Shown: positions 1 to 13,500 of the stretch, in pieces
Numbering within the stretch: position 1 is the first letter of the stretch
How the letters are laid out: every line of letters starts with the position of its first letter
From: Adineta ricciae
Lineage: Eukaryota; Rotifera; Eurotatoria; Adinetida; Adinetidae
Length of the DNA: 64,000 nt
NCBI GenBank assembly: GCA_905250025.1
Contig: CAJNOJ010000006.1
Span: 930,001-994,000 of the forward strand
Reading direction: 5' to 3'
The notes under the pieces: model-generated
The model's database searches: none
Told to the model about the DNA's origin: nothing
What the model saw: the letters and a program-made list of their open reading frames with translations, nothing else
Program-made: the position numbers and the translations under genes

Positions 1-1789
1 TGAACATAACGGCAATGTTTATATTCCTGACGAGAATCTTGCTAATTGCGCAGCATGATTAGTTCATATGTGAATATCGATGACGAAAAGAACAATTTCG
101 TTTTTATTGCATTTGAGAAATATGTGATTGTAAAAGACAAACATTCTGTTTCGTAAATCAAGTGCGAAAAGTTTTATTGATTGATACCTATGGTATGATG
201 AATTAGTTATGTTGATAATGATTCATTTATTGTAAAAACAGTATGGTTATCTTCCTTAACAGAAGTCAATTCATTCATTGATTCGTATTGTTAAGCAGCA
301 TGATTAATCGACTTAATTTTAACTTATTCTCTCACTTGTGCTTGACTTTTCTTTGAAAGAGAGATATATGGTTTTGACACATCTGTTTCACCCTCTCTCA
401 TGGTTTTGTATTGGATTCATCCTTTATCTTATTTTGCTCTATTCATATAGACAATAGACGTGTCAAGTCTAATGAACTGTTGGATTTATTCTCATCGTTG
501 TTGTCGATAGTTCATGTTCATTGAGGCGCATCAATTCTGTTGTGTTTAGGTGTCGCGAGAAGAAGATCAAACAAGAACAAAAAAAAGAGATAAATGCGAT
601 TTTGTCACTCGATCATTCGCGTGTGTACACTATTATGACTGATGCTAGTCCTAATGGTGTCGTGTTCAATTGCCTTCCGGTCAAAGTCAATTCTACAGAT
701 GGTGTCGTGTTGTGTAGAAATTTATCTTCGAAACTAAAAAAGAAAGTTTGACGAGAGATGAAAGAGAGAATAGATAGTGATGAAAAACACACGTCGATGT
801 CCTGTCGAGAGAAACAAGCGAGCCTTAGTGTTCAAAGTGAAATTGAAACGTGGACATGTTTGATCTCATCAAACGAAGAATAGAAAGAGGATCTTGAAAG
901 AATAGCTGAGTGTATAACTGTTCTCGAACCTGGCAGTGTATCCTTGATGATCAGCATAGTAGATACGAATGAGAAAAAAATCTAGAAAGAATGGTATGCT
1001 ATCAAACGGCAGCATCGATTAACGGTCTCTTCTTCTTCTTCTTAATGATGATATTGTTGATATATTGAGATTACAAATCTGAGAAGATCGATGAAACACT
1101 GTCGAAGGAAGCAAAGCAGTTCTCAGATATATATTTGGGCAACTATTCGACACATGCGAAAATTTTGCTTTAAATTTATTTAAATAGACACGAAGTTTTT
1201 CTTCATACATGTTCATATTTCGATTAGTTTGCCCGCCCTTGTCATGTCTTTTACATTTTGATACACTGTCACTAATGAACTCAACCATAACGGTGTCCAT
1301 ATGGTGATGTTTACTTAGGTGATTCAATGAAGAAAAAAAAAGTAATGTCGTTATAAGGAGGAGAAGACGAAGAAGATGGTATGTCCTCGGGCAACAAGAA
1401 ATAGATAGATCGATCGATAGATATTTGTGTTACTAGTGATGATCGTTTAGCGGGTATACATATGTAGAGAGCATGAGGCATGAAGTGTCCAACAGCTTGC
1501 ATATTTAACGATCGATATCATTCTTCATGTTCTTATGCTGTCTCTGGAATTAAAATAATAGAGAGCTAGAGGCAAGATCTGTCGGTATTGTATTAAACGA
1601 AATGAGATCAAAAATCGAACGAAAGAAAGAATGAGAAACAAGATTTTGATATAAGTGAACAAACACAATATACAACATGCGCAGAAGAAAAAATTTTCTA
1701 TAGAATAAGAAAAGTCAAAGAAAAAAAAATAAAAAAATAAGACAGAATTTTTTTTTCTTAAGGAATACTCGTCAAAACTAATCCCGATT
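1..1789. other. Gene-poor left flank
   Basis: I see no convincing host gene here. The only coding-like signal is the short RNase H-like stret​ch listed separately. The rest is AT-rich with short unsupported reading frames. The part just below 1790 should hold the 3' UTR of the minus-strand GATA gene. Confidence 0.4.
521..751 (+). pseudogene. Possible decayed retroelement RNase H fragment
   Basis: A 76-codon open stretch without a good start contains TDASPNGV, then roughly 15 residues later a DG pair and LSSKLKK. This resembles the start of the RNase H domain of Ty3/gypsy-type polymerases, where a TDAS-G block is followed by DG and an S-x-x-L region. No reverse transcriptase core, integrase or long terminal repeat is recognisable nearby, and stops follow directly. 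If the resemblance is real it is a short, dead relic. A chance match is quite possible. Confidence 0.25.
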
Positions 1790-3829
1790 TCAAAAGTACG
1801 GAGGATAAACACCAACATGATGCTGTTGACTTGATATATACGATGATTTGATTGGAGATGAAGAATTTGATGATGAGGATGACGATGACATACCTGTTGC
1901 TGTTCCTGTGGTGGTTGTGGCTGTCCCGATCGATGAGAGCATGGACGAGGAAAACAACGGATGAAGTGCGGCAGCAGCTGCATATGCTGCTTGTTGAGAT
2001 TGATGATAAGCTGATGATGATGGTGAAGATGATGTGGATGCACCGTTAACTGCCATAGCTGCAGCGGCTGCTTGAGCATGATAACCATTTAATGCTGGTT
2101 CATTCTTCATTAAAAGTCCATAAGAGAATGGATCTTTATCTTTCATACTGCATGATGAACTACTGGCAAGTAAACTTCCATTACCACTGCGTTTCGTGTT
2201 TGGTTTGCGATTCCGTGTTTGAATGTTCTCTTTTTTCAGTGTTATTGGGCGATTAACCTATCAAATGAAAAGATCTCTTTAGAAACGAAGAGTGAAGAAT
2301 AACAAACATTTTGTTTATCTATTAACGTCTAATTTTGTTATTACGTCAGATTAGAAAAACAGATACTTTTTGCAACACATACTCTCTCTCTCTCGTCCTC
2401 TCCCTTTACTAACGGTTCATCATTTTCAATTGAATATGATAATGAAGCTGATAATAATGATGATGATGATGTATGTGGACAATGTCTCGAATTGTATTCT
2501 TTGTCTCTAATCGAATTTGTCACGTATTTAATACAATGAATGAATTCAAACGCGTTTGTGCGATTGATCATGATAATTATGTATACGTTCATGGACATAG
2601 CACAACTCTATCCTTAAATCAGTTCATCATGTACTTTTGACACATTTTTAACTTTAAGAATTTCACCCGTAAAATCGACTTGCTCTTCTCGTCACTTACC
2701 TTATGCAATTTATAGTATAAGCCACATGCATTACAAACACTTTCTCCATGACCATTTCGTCGCCATAATGTCGTAGTACATGTATTGCAATTTGAACAAT
2801 GAACACCTGTTTTCTTAACTGTTGACTAAAAAATAGAAGAAAAAAAGACAATGAATGACAGGGAAAATCTAGTTTCTTACTAAACGCCGTTTGGGTTTAA
2901 TCAATGGCCGATTGTGTCCATTCATTTTATGATAAAGACCACAAGCATTGCATAGATAATTACCATTACCATCGCGTCTCCAAAGAGGTGTAGCTTTAGC
3001 TCCACAGTTCACACATTCGCGACCTTCAGCTAAAATGTAGAAGATAGTGATGATAATCAACTGTTCTGGATGACATATATAGAGTTAACAAACCTTGACT
3101 AGGTTTCTTTTTCGAATTTGAATTAGAAAGCTTTCCTGTTGAATCTGTTGGTGATTTCATAGTTGACCAAAACATTGACGGGTCTTTCAGAACGTGACCC
3201 CAGTTATGATGATGATGGTAGGCTGCTGCCGCAGCAGCTGCACTTGATGTTGGTGATGTTGTATTCTGGAAAAGATTCTGATGTGGATGATGCTGTGAAT
3301 GGTAGATTTTATTATTGAGTAATTCTTGTTGTTGTTGTTGCTGCTGCTGCTGTTGCTGTTGCTGTTGTTGTTGTTTACTGGATGCATCGAGTAATGTATC
3401 ATGTGGAAGATCTTTCGGTGGTGTTGGAGGGTAGTATGTCTGACCGAATGTTGCCACAGCCGCCGACGACGATGTTGCATTTGTTGATGATATGAAATTC
3501 GTATGAGCATGTGGCGGTTGGGGATGGGTAGACGAATAAGGAAACGTCGATGATGTTTGAGTTGGCCAATTACCGACTGTATATTTACTTGATTCCATCC
3601 AGGGAAGTGACGTAAACGCTGAAAAACGTAAAAAAATTCTTCTTTAGATTTTTATACAATTTCTAAACTTACGCGCTCCTCCATACGATCGATAGTAGTC
3701 TACACCTGTTGAATAACATTCAGAAGGATAATTATTCCAAGCATTACGGTGTGCATTATTGTTATTGTTATTCGTATTGTTGTTATTAGATGATGAAGAT
3801 GACGATGTTGGCGATTCAAATGTATCCAT
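1790..3829 (-). CDS. GATA1/2/3-type zinc-finger transcription factor
   Basis: Sequence-specific nuclear regulator expected to bind WGATAR sites. Five exons: 3829-3673, 3618-3094, 3029-2881, 2825-2700, 2257-1790; phases agree and give 474 residues. The two GATA fingers sit on separate exons. Finger 1 starts at Cys233 (CVNC, 17 residues, CNAC) and is followed by [10 protein letters not shown]. Finger 2 starts at Cys287 (CSNC, 17 residues, CNAC) and is followed by [18 protein letters not shown]. Both basic tails look like vertebrate GATA1/2/3 rather than GATA4/5/6. The N-terminal half is low complexity, with Ser, Asn and a long Gln run encoded at about 3329-3380; the C-terminal tail is Ser-rich. 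The last intron is long for this locus (442 bp). The family is certain; one-to-one orthology is inferred. Confidence 0.93.
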
Positions 3830-6320
3830 GATATCTGCAAATTTCTATAAACAAATACACATAAGCATTTAGTTTAATTGTCTAATCGAGTAAAGAATGT
3901 AGGAGTAAAGATGAAACGGATTTAGCGCAATTTTTCATATAACCGCATATATCTATCTTATTTCTATTCTCGTCACTCGTATATCTTGTCTTCGATAGGA
4001 TCTTTTGTTGAAACTACAAGTTACACGCGTCGACCGTTAGCACAGATAACAACAGCAGTTTTTCTTCGATGTATAAGTAAAACGAGAAACGAAGAGAAAT
4101 ATGGCGAAAGAGCAAGATTCTTTTGACAAGATATGCGTCTATCTAGATTTTTTTCTATTACCTATTCCTCTCTCTTTTCTAGCTTGACGTACAAGGCAAT
4201 TTGTGTTTCGTTGTATATATGTATGAGTAGGTTTCCTTCTTTTTCTCTCTCTTACTTTCTACTGTAATGTAATGGCTAATCAGATAAATGCATTCATGCG
4301 AGAGACACATAGAGAGAGAGAGAGAAAGAGGGAGAGAAAAGAAGATGTTCGCGCTAGTCAAACGGACGCTATTGACTTTTCTCTTTTTTTTTCTCTTCTT
4401 CTTGTGTCCTATGTGCGTGTGAAGTGCTATATGATATTAGATTGGTTGACTGAGTGCAGATACATTTTTGTCCAATCGTAGAGAAGAGAGATGTTATCTG
4501 ATTGGAAAAAAGAAAAGAAAAAAAACAACGATAATTATTCCGAGTGCTATTATTTCTTCACTGTATTCAATCAAGTGGATATTTGCAAAAAATGAATATT
4601 AATTAATATTCAATATTTCTAACAAGATCATTTTAATGTAGATAAGAATACGAAAAAAACGTATCTTTATTGATTCATCAAAGTCAACTATTCACAAAGC
4701 GGCATTTTCATGTCGCAAACTCATATTTATTCAAAAGCATTCAGTTCGATGAATGACGCGACAGTTCATAGTTATAAGACATTTCCTTTCTTGCACATAT
4801 CTATCTGGAAGGCCACCAGCCGAGAGCATTTTTGCGAATGAATAGATCGATATTGAACAACAGAGAACATTTGCCAAACTAAAAATTCTTTTCGAAATGA
4901 ATTTGCAGATCTAACGAAATTGGAAATTATTTCGTTGATATTCGATGTATTTTCTTTTTTGCTTGATGGCGACGTTAATGTTTATTTATCTACATATACG
5001 ATCAATCATTCAATTAATCGAGAACGTAAAAAGGGAAGGAGAGACGAGTGTGACATACCATACAGGTAAACTATGAATATATCTACGTATATGTATAAAT
5101 GAAATCATTTTTCGAGACGACGAATGAAAGTGCGAGTCCATTAGATGACAGTTAATCGACAGGCGAACGCAACTGTCACCCATGAACGAGTCCATAAATC
5201 CTACGCAATGATGATTCATTTGTCGTCAGAATGAAAAAAATCGCTTGTAGGAAAATTTCTCACTTCACATACAGAGATTTTCTCTTTCGTTTTCAACTTA
5301 TTATTCACCATGAATTTTTCTTCTCATTCAATAAAATGATAATTAGATCATTTGCAAAAGAAAGAAAATCGCTTCTCACAGTACAAATGAAGCATAGAGG
5401 TATGCCCGAGGGTGGACGTTACCGACTCTAACACATTTTTCTTGTCTGTGTTGGACGCGTATTGATGGCGTACTAAAGAAATGAACTAAGGAATCGAAAG
5501 GCAGATAGATTGATACTTGTAGGTGTTGCATCCTTGCAGATAGATAGACACTTGGCGGAACAACAACAGCGACAACAAACCGTTCGCTCTTGCCAATTAT
5601 ATCTTCTTGTTATTCTACTTTGACGCAAACTGAACAGATAATAAACTGACACGATGCAAATGAAACATCTGTATTGATGAATAAAACAAATGTTTTTCTC
5701 TAGAAAAGACAACACAATTGTCCTTGAATCTCCTTTCCAGTTCATCTATTCCACGCTTTCATCGGTGAGATCGAACCAGAGACAAGTAAGCCATTTATAC
5801 ACTCTCCGATCATCTCTCATATGAATTAATCATCAAAACTGTTCATTTCTCTGACAAGATCCTCCCATCGATTTCTTAACTCCAAATGCATATTTGACAT
5901 AAAGAGAGATCGATGAGTGTCTCTATCGCATTCGCTTGTAATTATGGTTAAACGAACGTGAAAGCATCGTTTTTTTTTTGTTGCCGACAAACATATCTCC
6001 TCCTCACCCTCCAACCAACAGCTGACTAACATTTATCAATCGACATTTCGATTCCTATCTCGATAGACTGACTGTCATGGAAACAGACTCGAGATACACA
6101 TATACCGAAAAGAAGGAAACCCGCGGCGAGTACATTTCATAATAATAGAGTCTCGCTTTCATCAGATTCGTTTCAATGAATTTATCATCGACTCCGCCTA
6201 TTGAAAATATAACCATTCGATGATAGTGATTAGACATGTGTATATACTCGAATGAATGATAATGTAGAGAGAAAGAAGAGATAATTATTTATTTAAAGTT
6301 CGACACAAATCATCAGACAA
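3830..6320. other. Intergenic region upstream of the GATA gene
   Basis: About 2.5 kb with no supported gene. It must contain the GATA 5' UTR and promoter. A GA-rich simple repeat lies near 4300-4345, and CT/GA-rich patches and TCGATCGAT-like words recur. Open reading frames are short and lack protein-like composition. Confidence 0.5.
4302..4342. repeat. GA-rich microsatellite
   Basis: Mainly an impure run of GA dinucleotides with a few interruptions, in the intergenic space upstream of the GATA gene. Confidence 0.7.
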
Positions 6321-8115
6321 TTATTTCTTCTTCTTTTTACTCTCTTTTCCACCCGATTTTTCCTTTTTACTATCTTTCTTGTGATGATCACCACCGCTAG
6401 AAGAAGACGACATACAATAAATAACTGACGTCGCAAGACAAATTTGATCGCCCTACGTACTCTTTTTCTTCTTTCTTATCTTTTTTTCTAGAAAATCAAA
6501 CATCAAACACATTCTTTCGTAGATCGAATGATACACTTACGATTCATGTGTTTTCTCCTTTTTCTTCTTCTCTTCACTCTCCTTCGATTCAATATCTTTG
6601 GATGCTTTCGCTGCATGCGGCGGGTTCAATGTAGCCATAGGTTTAGCTGAATCGTCGAGAGATTTCCTCTCTTCAGTTGTTAAGTGATGATCGATTATTT
6701 GTGGTCTAATTGAACGAAAAAGCATAAAACAAAGGGAATTTCAGCAGAAAAGTACTTACGGTACTTTGATTTGTGGCGATGGAACTAAAACAGATCCTGA
6801 TATAGAAGAGACAGCTCACCCGATACACGGAAAACATACCATATTCTGAATTTTGAAAAGGCTCCAGGTGACCGTTGGGAGCTGGTGACGATTTGTGAGA
6901 CACAGTTATTGCTGTTGTTGATGATGGCTGTAAAGGATATCATTATATGGTTTGATTGATAAGTTTTCGACTTACTTGCGGTTCATTTTGCGTTGGTGGG
7001 TGCGATTTGCCTGTTTGATATTGATTACCTTTCTGCAATAACATGACAAGTTGTCCTTCAGTTAGACCTTGCGGTAATTGCGATGGTGAATAAATATGAC
7101 GACGAACGTTAATTGCATTAGAACGATCAATAGGTATACTGCTTGGAAAGAATTGTCCTGATTGTGGAGCATCTCGAATGATTAGAACGAATTAACAAAA
7201 GAAAAATTCAGATCTTGCTCATTCTATTTACATGGCTGTCGATCTCTTTCGTTTCCGTAATAGTTAGGAAACGCTTGAGATAAATTATTAGTTGGATAGT
7301 TTTGTAATTGCCCGTCGTATGGATTTTGATACTGAGGACTATAATCATTGTATTGATTTAAAGGTCGATAATTATTATAGTGTGAAGGAATATTCTATAA
7401 TTAAATGACACTTGTAGAGTGAAAAAAAAAACAACGACGACGGAAATCATACTCGTGGTGAATGTCCATAAGGCGTTAGACCATTTTTTATATCACGCAT
7501 CATTGATATATCTTCATAATCAATTAAAACCATGTTATTATCTACTTGTTTGTCTGATATGCGATTTAGTGTGTTGGTCGGTACATAAACCTAAAACGAT
7601 GTCATCGATTTGATCTGCCGTCAATATTATTGACATACTTCATAGACTGATAGTTCATCATCGCTGTGCTGCATGATATGGTAATCGTTTTGATATCTCA
7701 CAGGTCGGGGATATTGATAATTATCAATAGTATCATCTCGATAGTATCTCGAACGATCTGTTCTTGATGAAGAAGCTCTTTCTTGCTGATAGCCTCTCCG
7801 GCGGTACATGCTTTCATATTCTCTCTCTTGTCTCGAATTGAGATATTCGTCATTTTTGAGATCGTAGTTTTGCTCATCATCTCGATCGTCCAAGTAACTT
7901 CTCGATTGTTGTTGAGATTTACTTTGAGTTTTATTGCATAATTCTCGCATGAGATTGTTTTCCAATCGACGAATTTCTGGTATTTCAACATCATCATGAT
8001 CGCGATTGATACATAATAGAAAACAATTGTCCAGGTAACGATCACGATGATTCGGTGATCGAACAAGATCATTGGATGGTTGAGGCGAGAGACCTTGACG
8101 ATCTCGAAAGACCAT
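6321..8115 (-). CDS. Unrecognised, largely disordered protein with lysine-rich tail
   Basis: I do not recognise this protein. Eight exons chain in phase: 8115-7639, 7590-7453, 7394-7232, 7172-6976, 6927-6840, 6784-6760, 6705-6541, 6396-6321, giving 442 residues. The start is the first ATG of the long exon; an upstream non-coding exon or trans-splice acceptor is possible. Composition moves from a charged Arg/Asp/Tyr-rich first third, to an Asn/Tyr/Gln/Pro-rich middle, to a Lys/Glu-rich end closing with five Lys. There is no signal peptide, membrane segment or Cys motif. Exon 6 is a 25-nt microexon. The final acceptor is taken inside a TCTTCTTCTAG tract, because the nearer AG gives the wrong frame. 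Consistent splicing over eight exons argues for a real gene, but function is unknown. Confidence 0.72.
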
Positions 8116-8957
8116 GGCAAAATGTCGGTTACAGAAGGCCAAAAAATAAAATTTGTATTACTACTATTCGATCGAATATTAAGCAAAACAAAGATAGGTA
8201 AAAGTTCGCGCGCGCGACTTCTGTGCAGATTTCAGTATAGTTTCTGGTTTTTGTCAAAACGGGCATTGGACATATTTGAGTACAGATCTGATGAGATTTC
8301 TATCCAGTCGAAAAAGATGTTGTACATATCGTCTACGACATTGTTATGACACGTGATAGAGCAGAAGTAATGCTGCGACGCTTGGATGTGTTCTGTTAAT
8401 AACAGACACAAGAGTTGGAAAATTGGATAATTACTATCGGAGATTTTCATAGACAATTAAATCTTTCTCAACGGCTATTTTTAACAGAGCTTTTACAGTT
8501 GTAATTTGTCGGCGTATGTAATTATACGATTCGATTATCTAAAAACAACTCTTCAATAAAGTGAGACTGACAGTTTTTTTGTACCCGTAAGTGACTTTTC
8601 TCCTTCAAAACTGAGTTACTAGAACTATCTGTTTAGCATATGCGTGCTGTAACGTCTTGTTTAGTTTGTCATTTTTGACAAAGCCTTTATTGTCTGGAAC
8701 ACACATGCCTTTTCTGTTACAGTTTTCATTCCTATAGCATGTATCTGTGTGTGGGTAGTTTTCTGGTAGTAAAATGAGTGGGCGAGAATGCCAGAAAGAT
8801 TAGAACAACGAACTGCTGACTAATCATTTAGTATTAATTGGATCCGCTCGTCGAGAAAGAACGAGAAAGTAAAAAGATCTTATTTATATAAATAGATCTA
8901 TTCTTTCTCTACTATCTAGTTGTATTCACATAGCGAGCTTAATACAAAGTAGGAAAC

Positions 8958-9408
8958 ATGGCACAAAATTATCGATTGCTTGCTGTTAGCTGTATTGCTC
9001 TTTTTCTGATTTTGATTATTTCGAAATGTCATGCATCATATCCACTGTTTGGTGAACTACCAGGTAGATTTCGATTTGATCGAGCGTTTCATGCCAATCG
9101 GAGATCGTTTTAGTTCCTCAACGTCCTGCAAAGTTTGCGACGAAGAATGATGTAGATCGTTATGTTAATCGAGTAAGTCGACAGACATTTCTTGTGCTGA
9201 ATTCATCATCATTGATTCGAATTTAGATGAAACAATATTATGAAACAATGAAGCATTTAAGATATTGGCGTCGATCTATCGATCAATCGGATGAAGAATA
9301 TGACGACTCACTAGAAGGTATTTATTTGGAATATAAATAAAAGTGATATGCATTGTTCCGATTCTAGATCTCATTCAACAATACAAAAGTCTAAATAATA
9401 AACGCTAA
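8958..9408 (+). CDS. Neuropeptide Y/F-like secreted peptide precursor
   Basis: Four tiny exons (8958-9063, 9114-9172, 9227-9317, 9368-9408) join in phase to give 98 residues. Residues 1-26 are a textbook signal peptide ending CHA. The next stretch, about 27-69, has the NPY/NPF layout: an N-terminal Pro-rich part with QRPAKF, an acidic DVDRY turn, an amphipathic helix with YY at 59-60, and an Arg-Tyr ending (LRY, 66-68). Then come Trp69, the dibasic Arg70-Arg71, and an acidic C-flanking peptide ending NNKR. Family precursors normally have Gly-Lys-Arg after the terminal Arg-Phe/Tyr so the peptide can be amidated; here Trp replaces Gly. It would be secreted and processed by prohormone convertases. 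Assignment is by pattern only. Confidence 0.6.
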
Positions 9409-10524
9409 TTATCGTGTCAAATCACGACTTATCACAAGAAAACTTCTCTTTTTCATAAAAGTCTCCGTTGTGTGTATCTTACCATCCGTGGAAATCTATG
9501 TTTTCTTTTGTTTAATACATATTCCTAGTCATGATGATATTCTACACTCGCTACTGGTTATGCTGATACATGCATCGTCAGGCAAACAGTGTGACAAGTC
9601 ATTTTCATTATTCCGTCTGCTAATTCTATTCAAAATATGCAGTTTACGAGAGTCATTCCATGCAAAACGAGAATATATGCAGGATAATGCTCTAGGACTG
9701 ACTAACGTCAAGCTGTAGGTAATGCACTATTCAAATTCATTGAGTATTCATGAATGTTACCATATGGTGGCTGTTGCCGCTTGACAAAATTTTCCGTCAG
9801 GTTTACTCGTTACTATTTTGCACGCTTTGTTTAACATTCAAATCAACTTGTCATCGGTTGTGTAAAAAGTACGATGTCACTCTAAACTGATACACTCGTG
9901 TGCTGACAAAGACTTCATTGCTGTTTATTTAAAATAGGACTGGAAACCAAACTTCTATTTCCATTATTGGTGTTTCTCTTCGTTATATACGTTTGTTAAA
10001 CTGATAAGATTTTGTTTACTTTGATCTCGAATGATTTCCCTTGCTCTGACATGTTGTCAATCCATTCCCAATACTCCAAATAGATCTATCAATCAATGTC
10101 AGAAGTACGTTCGGTGAAGATTTATGCACTCATGTCAACAGAATCAGCCGCTTATTTTCTCTCATTTGATTGAAAGATGAAATTTATCAATGTTGTCGTT
10201 TGAAAATAATCCTTTATATTTTGAAGAAACAAAGCAGTCCTGTACAAAGGAACGAACAAACAGAAAAAGAAAAACCACACGAAAGATGTATATTAAATCT
10301 ATACTTAGAATACTAGATACATTATCTGATAATGGGCAACTCACAATCGAACACAGCATACATATACACACATGCACAAGACGTTGAAAATAAAATAGAG
10401 GCATCTTTTGTGGCTAATGAATAAAACAATCATATACTGTTGTCAACGAAGAAGAGAAAAAAAAAGGCAATGAAGAGATATCACATGAAAATAAACTAAT
10501 CGTCGATTCGTCATCGGATGTAAA
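9409..10524. other. Intergenic region between peptide gene and TRPC 3' end
   Basis: About 1.1 kb without a supported gene. Short reading frames on both strands lack good starts, splice partners or recognisable motifs. It probably holds the 3' UTRs of the two convergent genes on either side. Confidence 0.5.
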
Positions 10525-13500
10525 TCACAGGATTTCTAAATCAGGCGTACATGAACTCTCTTCCGAAGTCATCGAAAGAGGATCAGGTGATGCCATTGGT
10601 GCACGACCTTCGCGTGATAATCGATGATATCCTGAAAGACAAAGAATGTCATTAATTAGAAAGTATAGAATTCAATTCGAATTGCTCTCTTCTATCATGC
10701 ATTTCTTTCCTCGTATTTTGGTAAAAACTTACATCTTGTCGAGAATTACGAAGAACACAATATCGATGAACGACGGTAAAATACTGAAGGTATATGGAAG
10801 AATGTGCATATATGTGTGAACATGTGTAAACATTTAATGATATATAGTGCAACATGTATGATATGTGTATGTGTAAACAAGATAGGGTTACAATATAGTT
10901 TCCAATATAGCCACTTCACCTGTACCCGTCGTTGACGTCGACGTTGGGGTTAGATTTATTGCTGCTGATGCTGTTGTTGCTAGTGCTGGTGCCGATGTTA
11001 GTGGCGGTGGTGTTGCTGCTGCTGGTATCGTAGTAGTATTAGTGGCGGTAGCAGCAGCTGGTGATGGAGCATGTTGATGCATAGTCTGCAATATAGATGA
11101 ATGTATTTGTTGTAAACTTTGTCTGACCATTCGTGCTGTGGGACTATTCGAATGATTATTTGTTCGTGTTCCTGGTGATTCGATAGCTATAATCGTTGCA
11201 GGTGCTGACGTTCTATTATCAGTATCCGTGTTTGAGAAGATTTGGTTTGAATTCGAACATATTGGTTGAGATTTGATGTGACTCGATGATGGTGATTTCG
11301 GTGTCAATGTTAATGTAGGTGATGATGACATCGGACGAGGTGAATCAACTCTTCCATGTGGTAGACAGGTTTCTTCGATTAAACTTGTCAAAATAGTCGA
11401 ATCAATCAGCTTTTCGATGGTTGATGTGTGTGACAATGAATTCGGCGGATCATTGGATGAATCGCTTCGTGGTTTGATCGCTGTAATAGCACGTTTGAAC
11501 TGTGTTGCTAGTTTATGCTTCGGATTCGAAAGTATCGATGAACTCGATTCATGTTGTTCATGATGGTCAGATCTCATTCGATCTTTCGGTACCAGAGGGT
11601 TCGCATCTCGAATAGCTGTTGACACGTTGAACATATTTTTGTTGATAGTCTTTTCTAGATTCATTTTGCCCCGTTTTCGACCCACTCGAGCTGCTATGGA
11701 AGAAAAAAATAAATAAATAAATTCGAAAGGTCTCTTGAAAATATCTGAATAAAAAGAGAGGATGCATTTCAAACGCATGCAATCACAGCAAAATATGCAA
11801 AACAAAACCGCTTTATTATTTCTCACATCTTGTTAATGCCTCAACTGGTTCAAATTTGCCTGTGTCTAAGTTTACCAATGATGTTTCAATAGTCGAATGA
11901 AAACAATCGAATAATCAGTTCAACAAACCTGGATTTTTCTTCAATGATTGCACTTTGAACCCATTGATGCTCAAGATTTCCAGTAGTTCAAATCTAAAAT
12001 AAAGATTCATTGGTCAGAATGAAGAAAACACGCGGGATTCTTACCGGAATGCGGAAACATCTTGTTTGATTTCATTTAGATCGTCTTCTGTCACACCTTC
12101 CGTTTGATCTTTCTGTTGACGTTTCATTATGTACCGTTTAACTAATTCACGTATGACTGTTTGATATTTAACTTCTCGTTCGTTGATTTTCAGAAGAATT
12201 TTCTAGAAGAATATCATCGTTATTTTGCTTTACAAACTTCACGAGAACTCTTATACTTTAATGCTTTGCCATCGGTTCCTTAGATGCGTTTTTGAACAAC
12301 CGCATACCCGACGATACAAGTATCGACAAGCATAACAAATGGATTTTGGACTTGGAACAATATTGAACGGCGGCGGCAAGGTTCCACCGTCTTCAAAATA
12401 ACTTGTCCAAAGTTTTGCCCTATAATCAAAGAAGAAGTCAAGGTCTATTTAAAAAAACTATTCGGATTCTTACCTCGCAAATTTCCATTCGGTTTCTGTT
12501 GAGTTCTAAATAGACATTAAAAAAAAACATTTTGAGATGGTCGTATTACAAGTATTTGCTTACAGCTATGTACTGATACGAGTTGCTCATCATAGCAATA
12601 AGCATGTTAAGAAGAACGATAATCATAATTGATGAGTAAACACCGTACATCAGTAAGCCAATAAACATCGTAAATGTGTGTTTTTTATATATTTGAAACG
12701 CTTGCAGATCGATCAAACCAAACGTACCCCAGAAAAGTGTTTGCAAGGACTCGAAGAGACTGTGGAAGGAAAAGACAAATGTTGACTAGAAACAAAAATC
12801 ACGTAACGTTCGTACTTAGAAAAATGTTTGTGTATATCTTTAGCACAAATATCATCAGAACCTGCGTCATCTTTTTCGCATTCGCTCTTTTTCATCCGTG
12901 CGTAATACCAGAATAATTGATTGAGACCGCAGGCAAAAGCAAATGCTACCAACATGATTAAGACACTGAACTTCAATATGTCGTGTACCATTCGGCCTAG
13001 GGAGATTTGCAATGGTCCTAAATGCGGATTGATCGTGAAGATGTAGACAAGTTTAAGTGAACTGAAGATATTTGCTGCGGCAAAGATTCCTTCAGATATT
13101 AGGGTGGGATCCCATGCGTTCCAATCAACTCGCCGAACATTGTGACCAGTTGAGATTCCAATAGACTCGGATGTGAGATTATGACGGACATGAGAGGAAT
13201 GAGCACCTGCCGTTGTATTCGTTCCGAGAGGTACTGTTAGTTTTCGTTGTAATTCATTCTCTTCTCGATTTATCTAAATAAAGCGAAAAGAAAATTCTTT
13301 CCATCAGATGATACTTCATCTTAATTTGATTAGATTATCATTTCTTATCAAAAGATTCTCTTTCTTCTTTGCTCCTTGCGGCATTCCTATTTCGTTCGAG
13401 CTTACTTTAATAAATGCCATGACACGAAGAGCGATCGTTGCAACATAAAGACAATTTGTGATCCAATCAAGTAAATTCCACGTATCCGCCTAAAATAAAT

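Noticed and set aside
6397-6452. Alternative acceptor at 6453-6455 for the last exon of the disordered orphan gene
   Set aside because: It puts the exon in the wrong frame; the acceptor at 6397-6399 follows a pyrimidine tract and gives the Lys-rich end with a stop.
11567-11826. Hydrophobic N-terminal extension of the frame covering the TRPC tail exon
   Set aside because: It lies upstream of the acceptor at 11694-11696 and belongs to the intron; the upstream exon (11859-11827) joins in phase at 11693.
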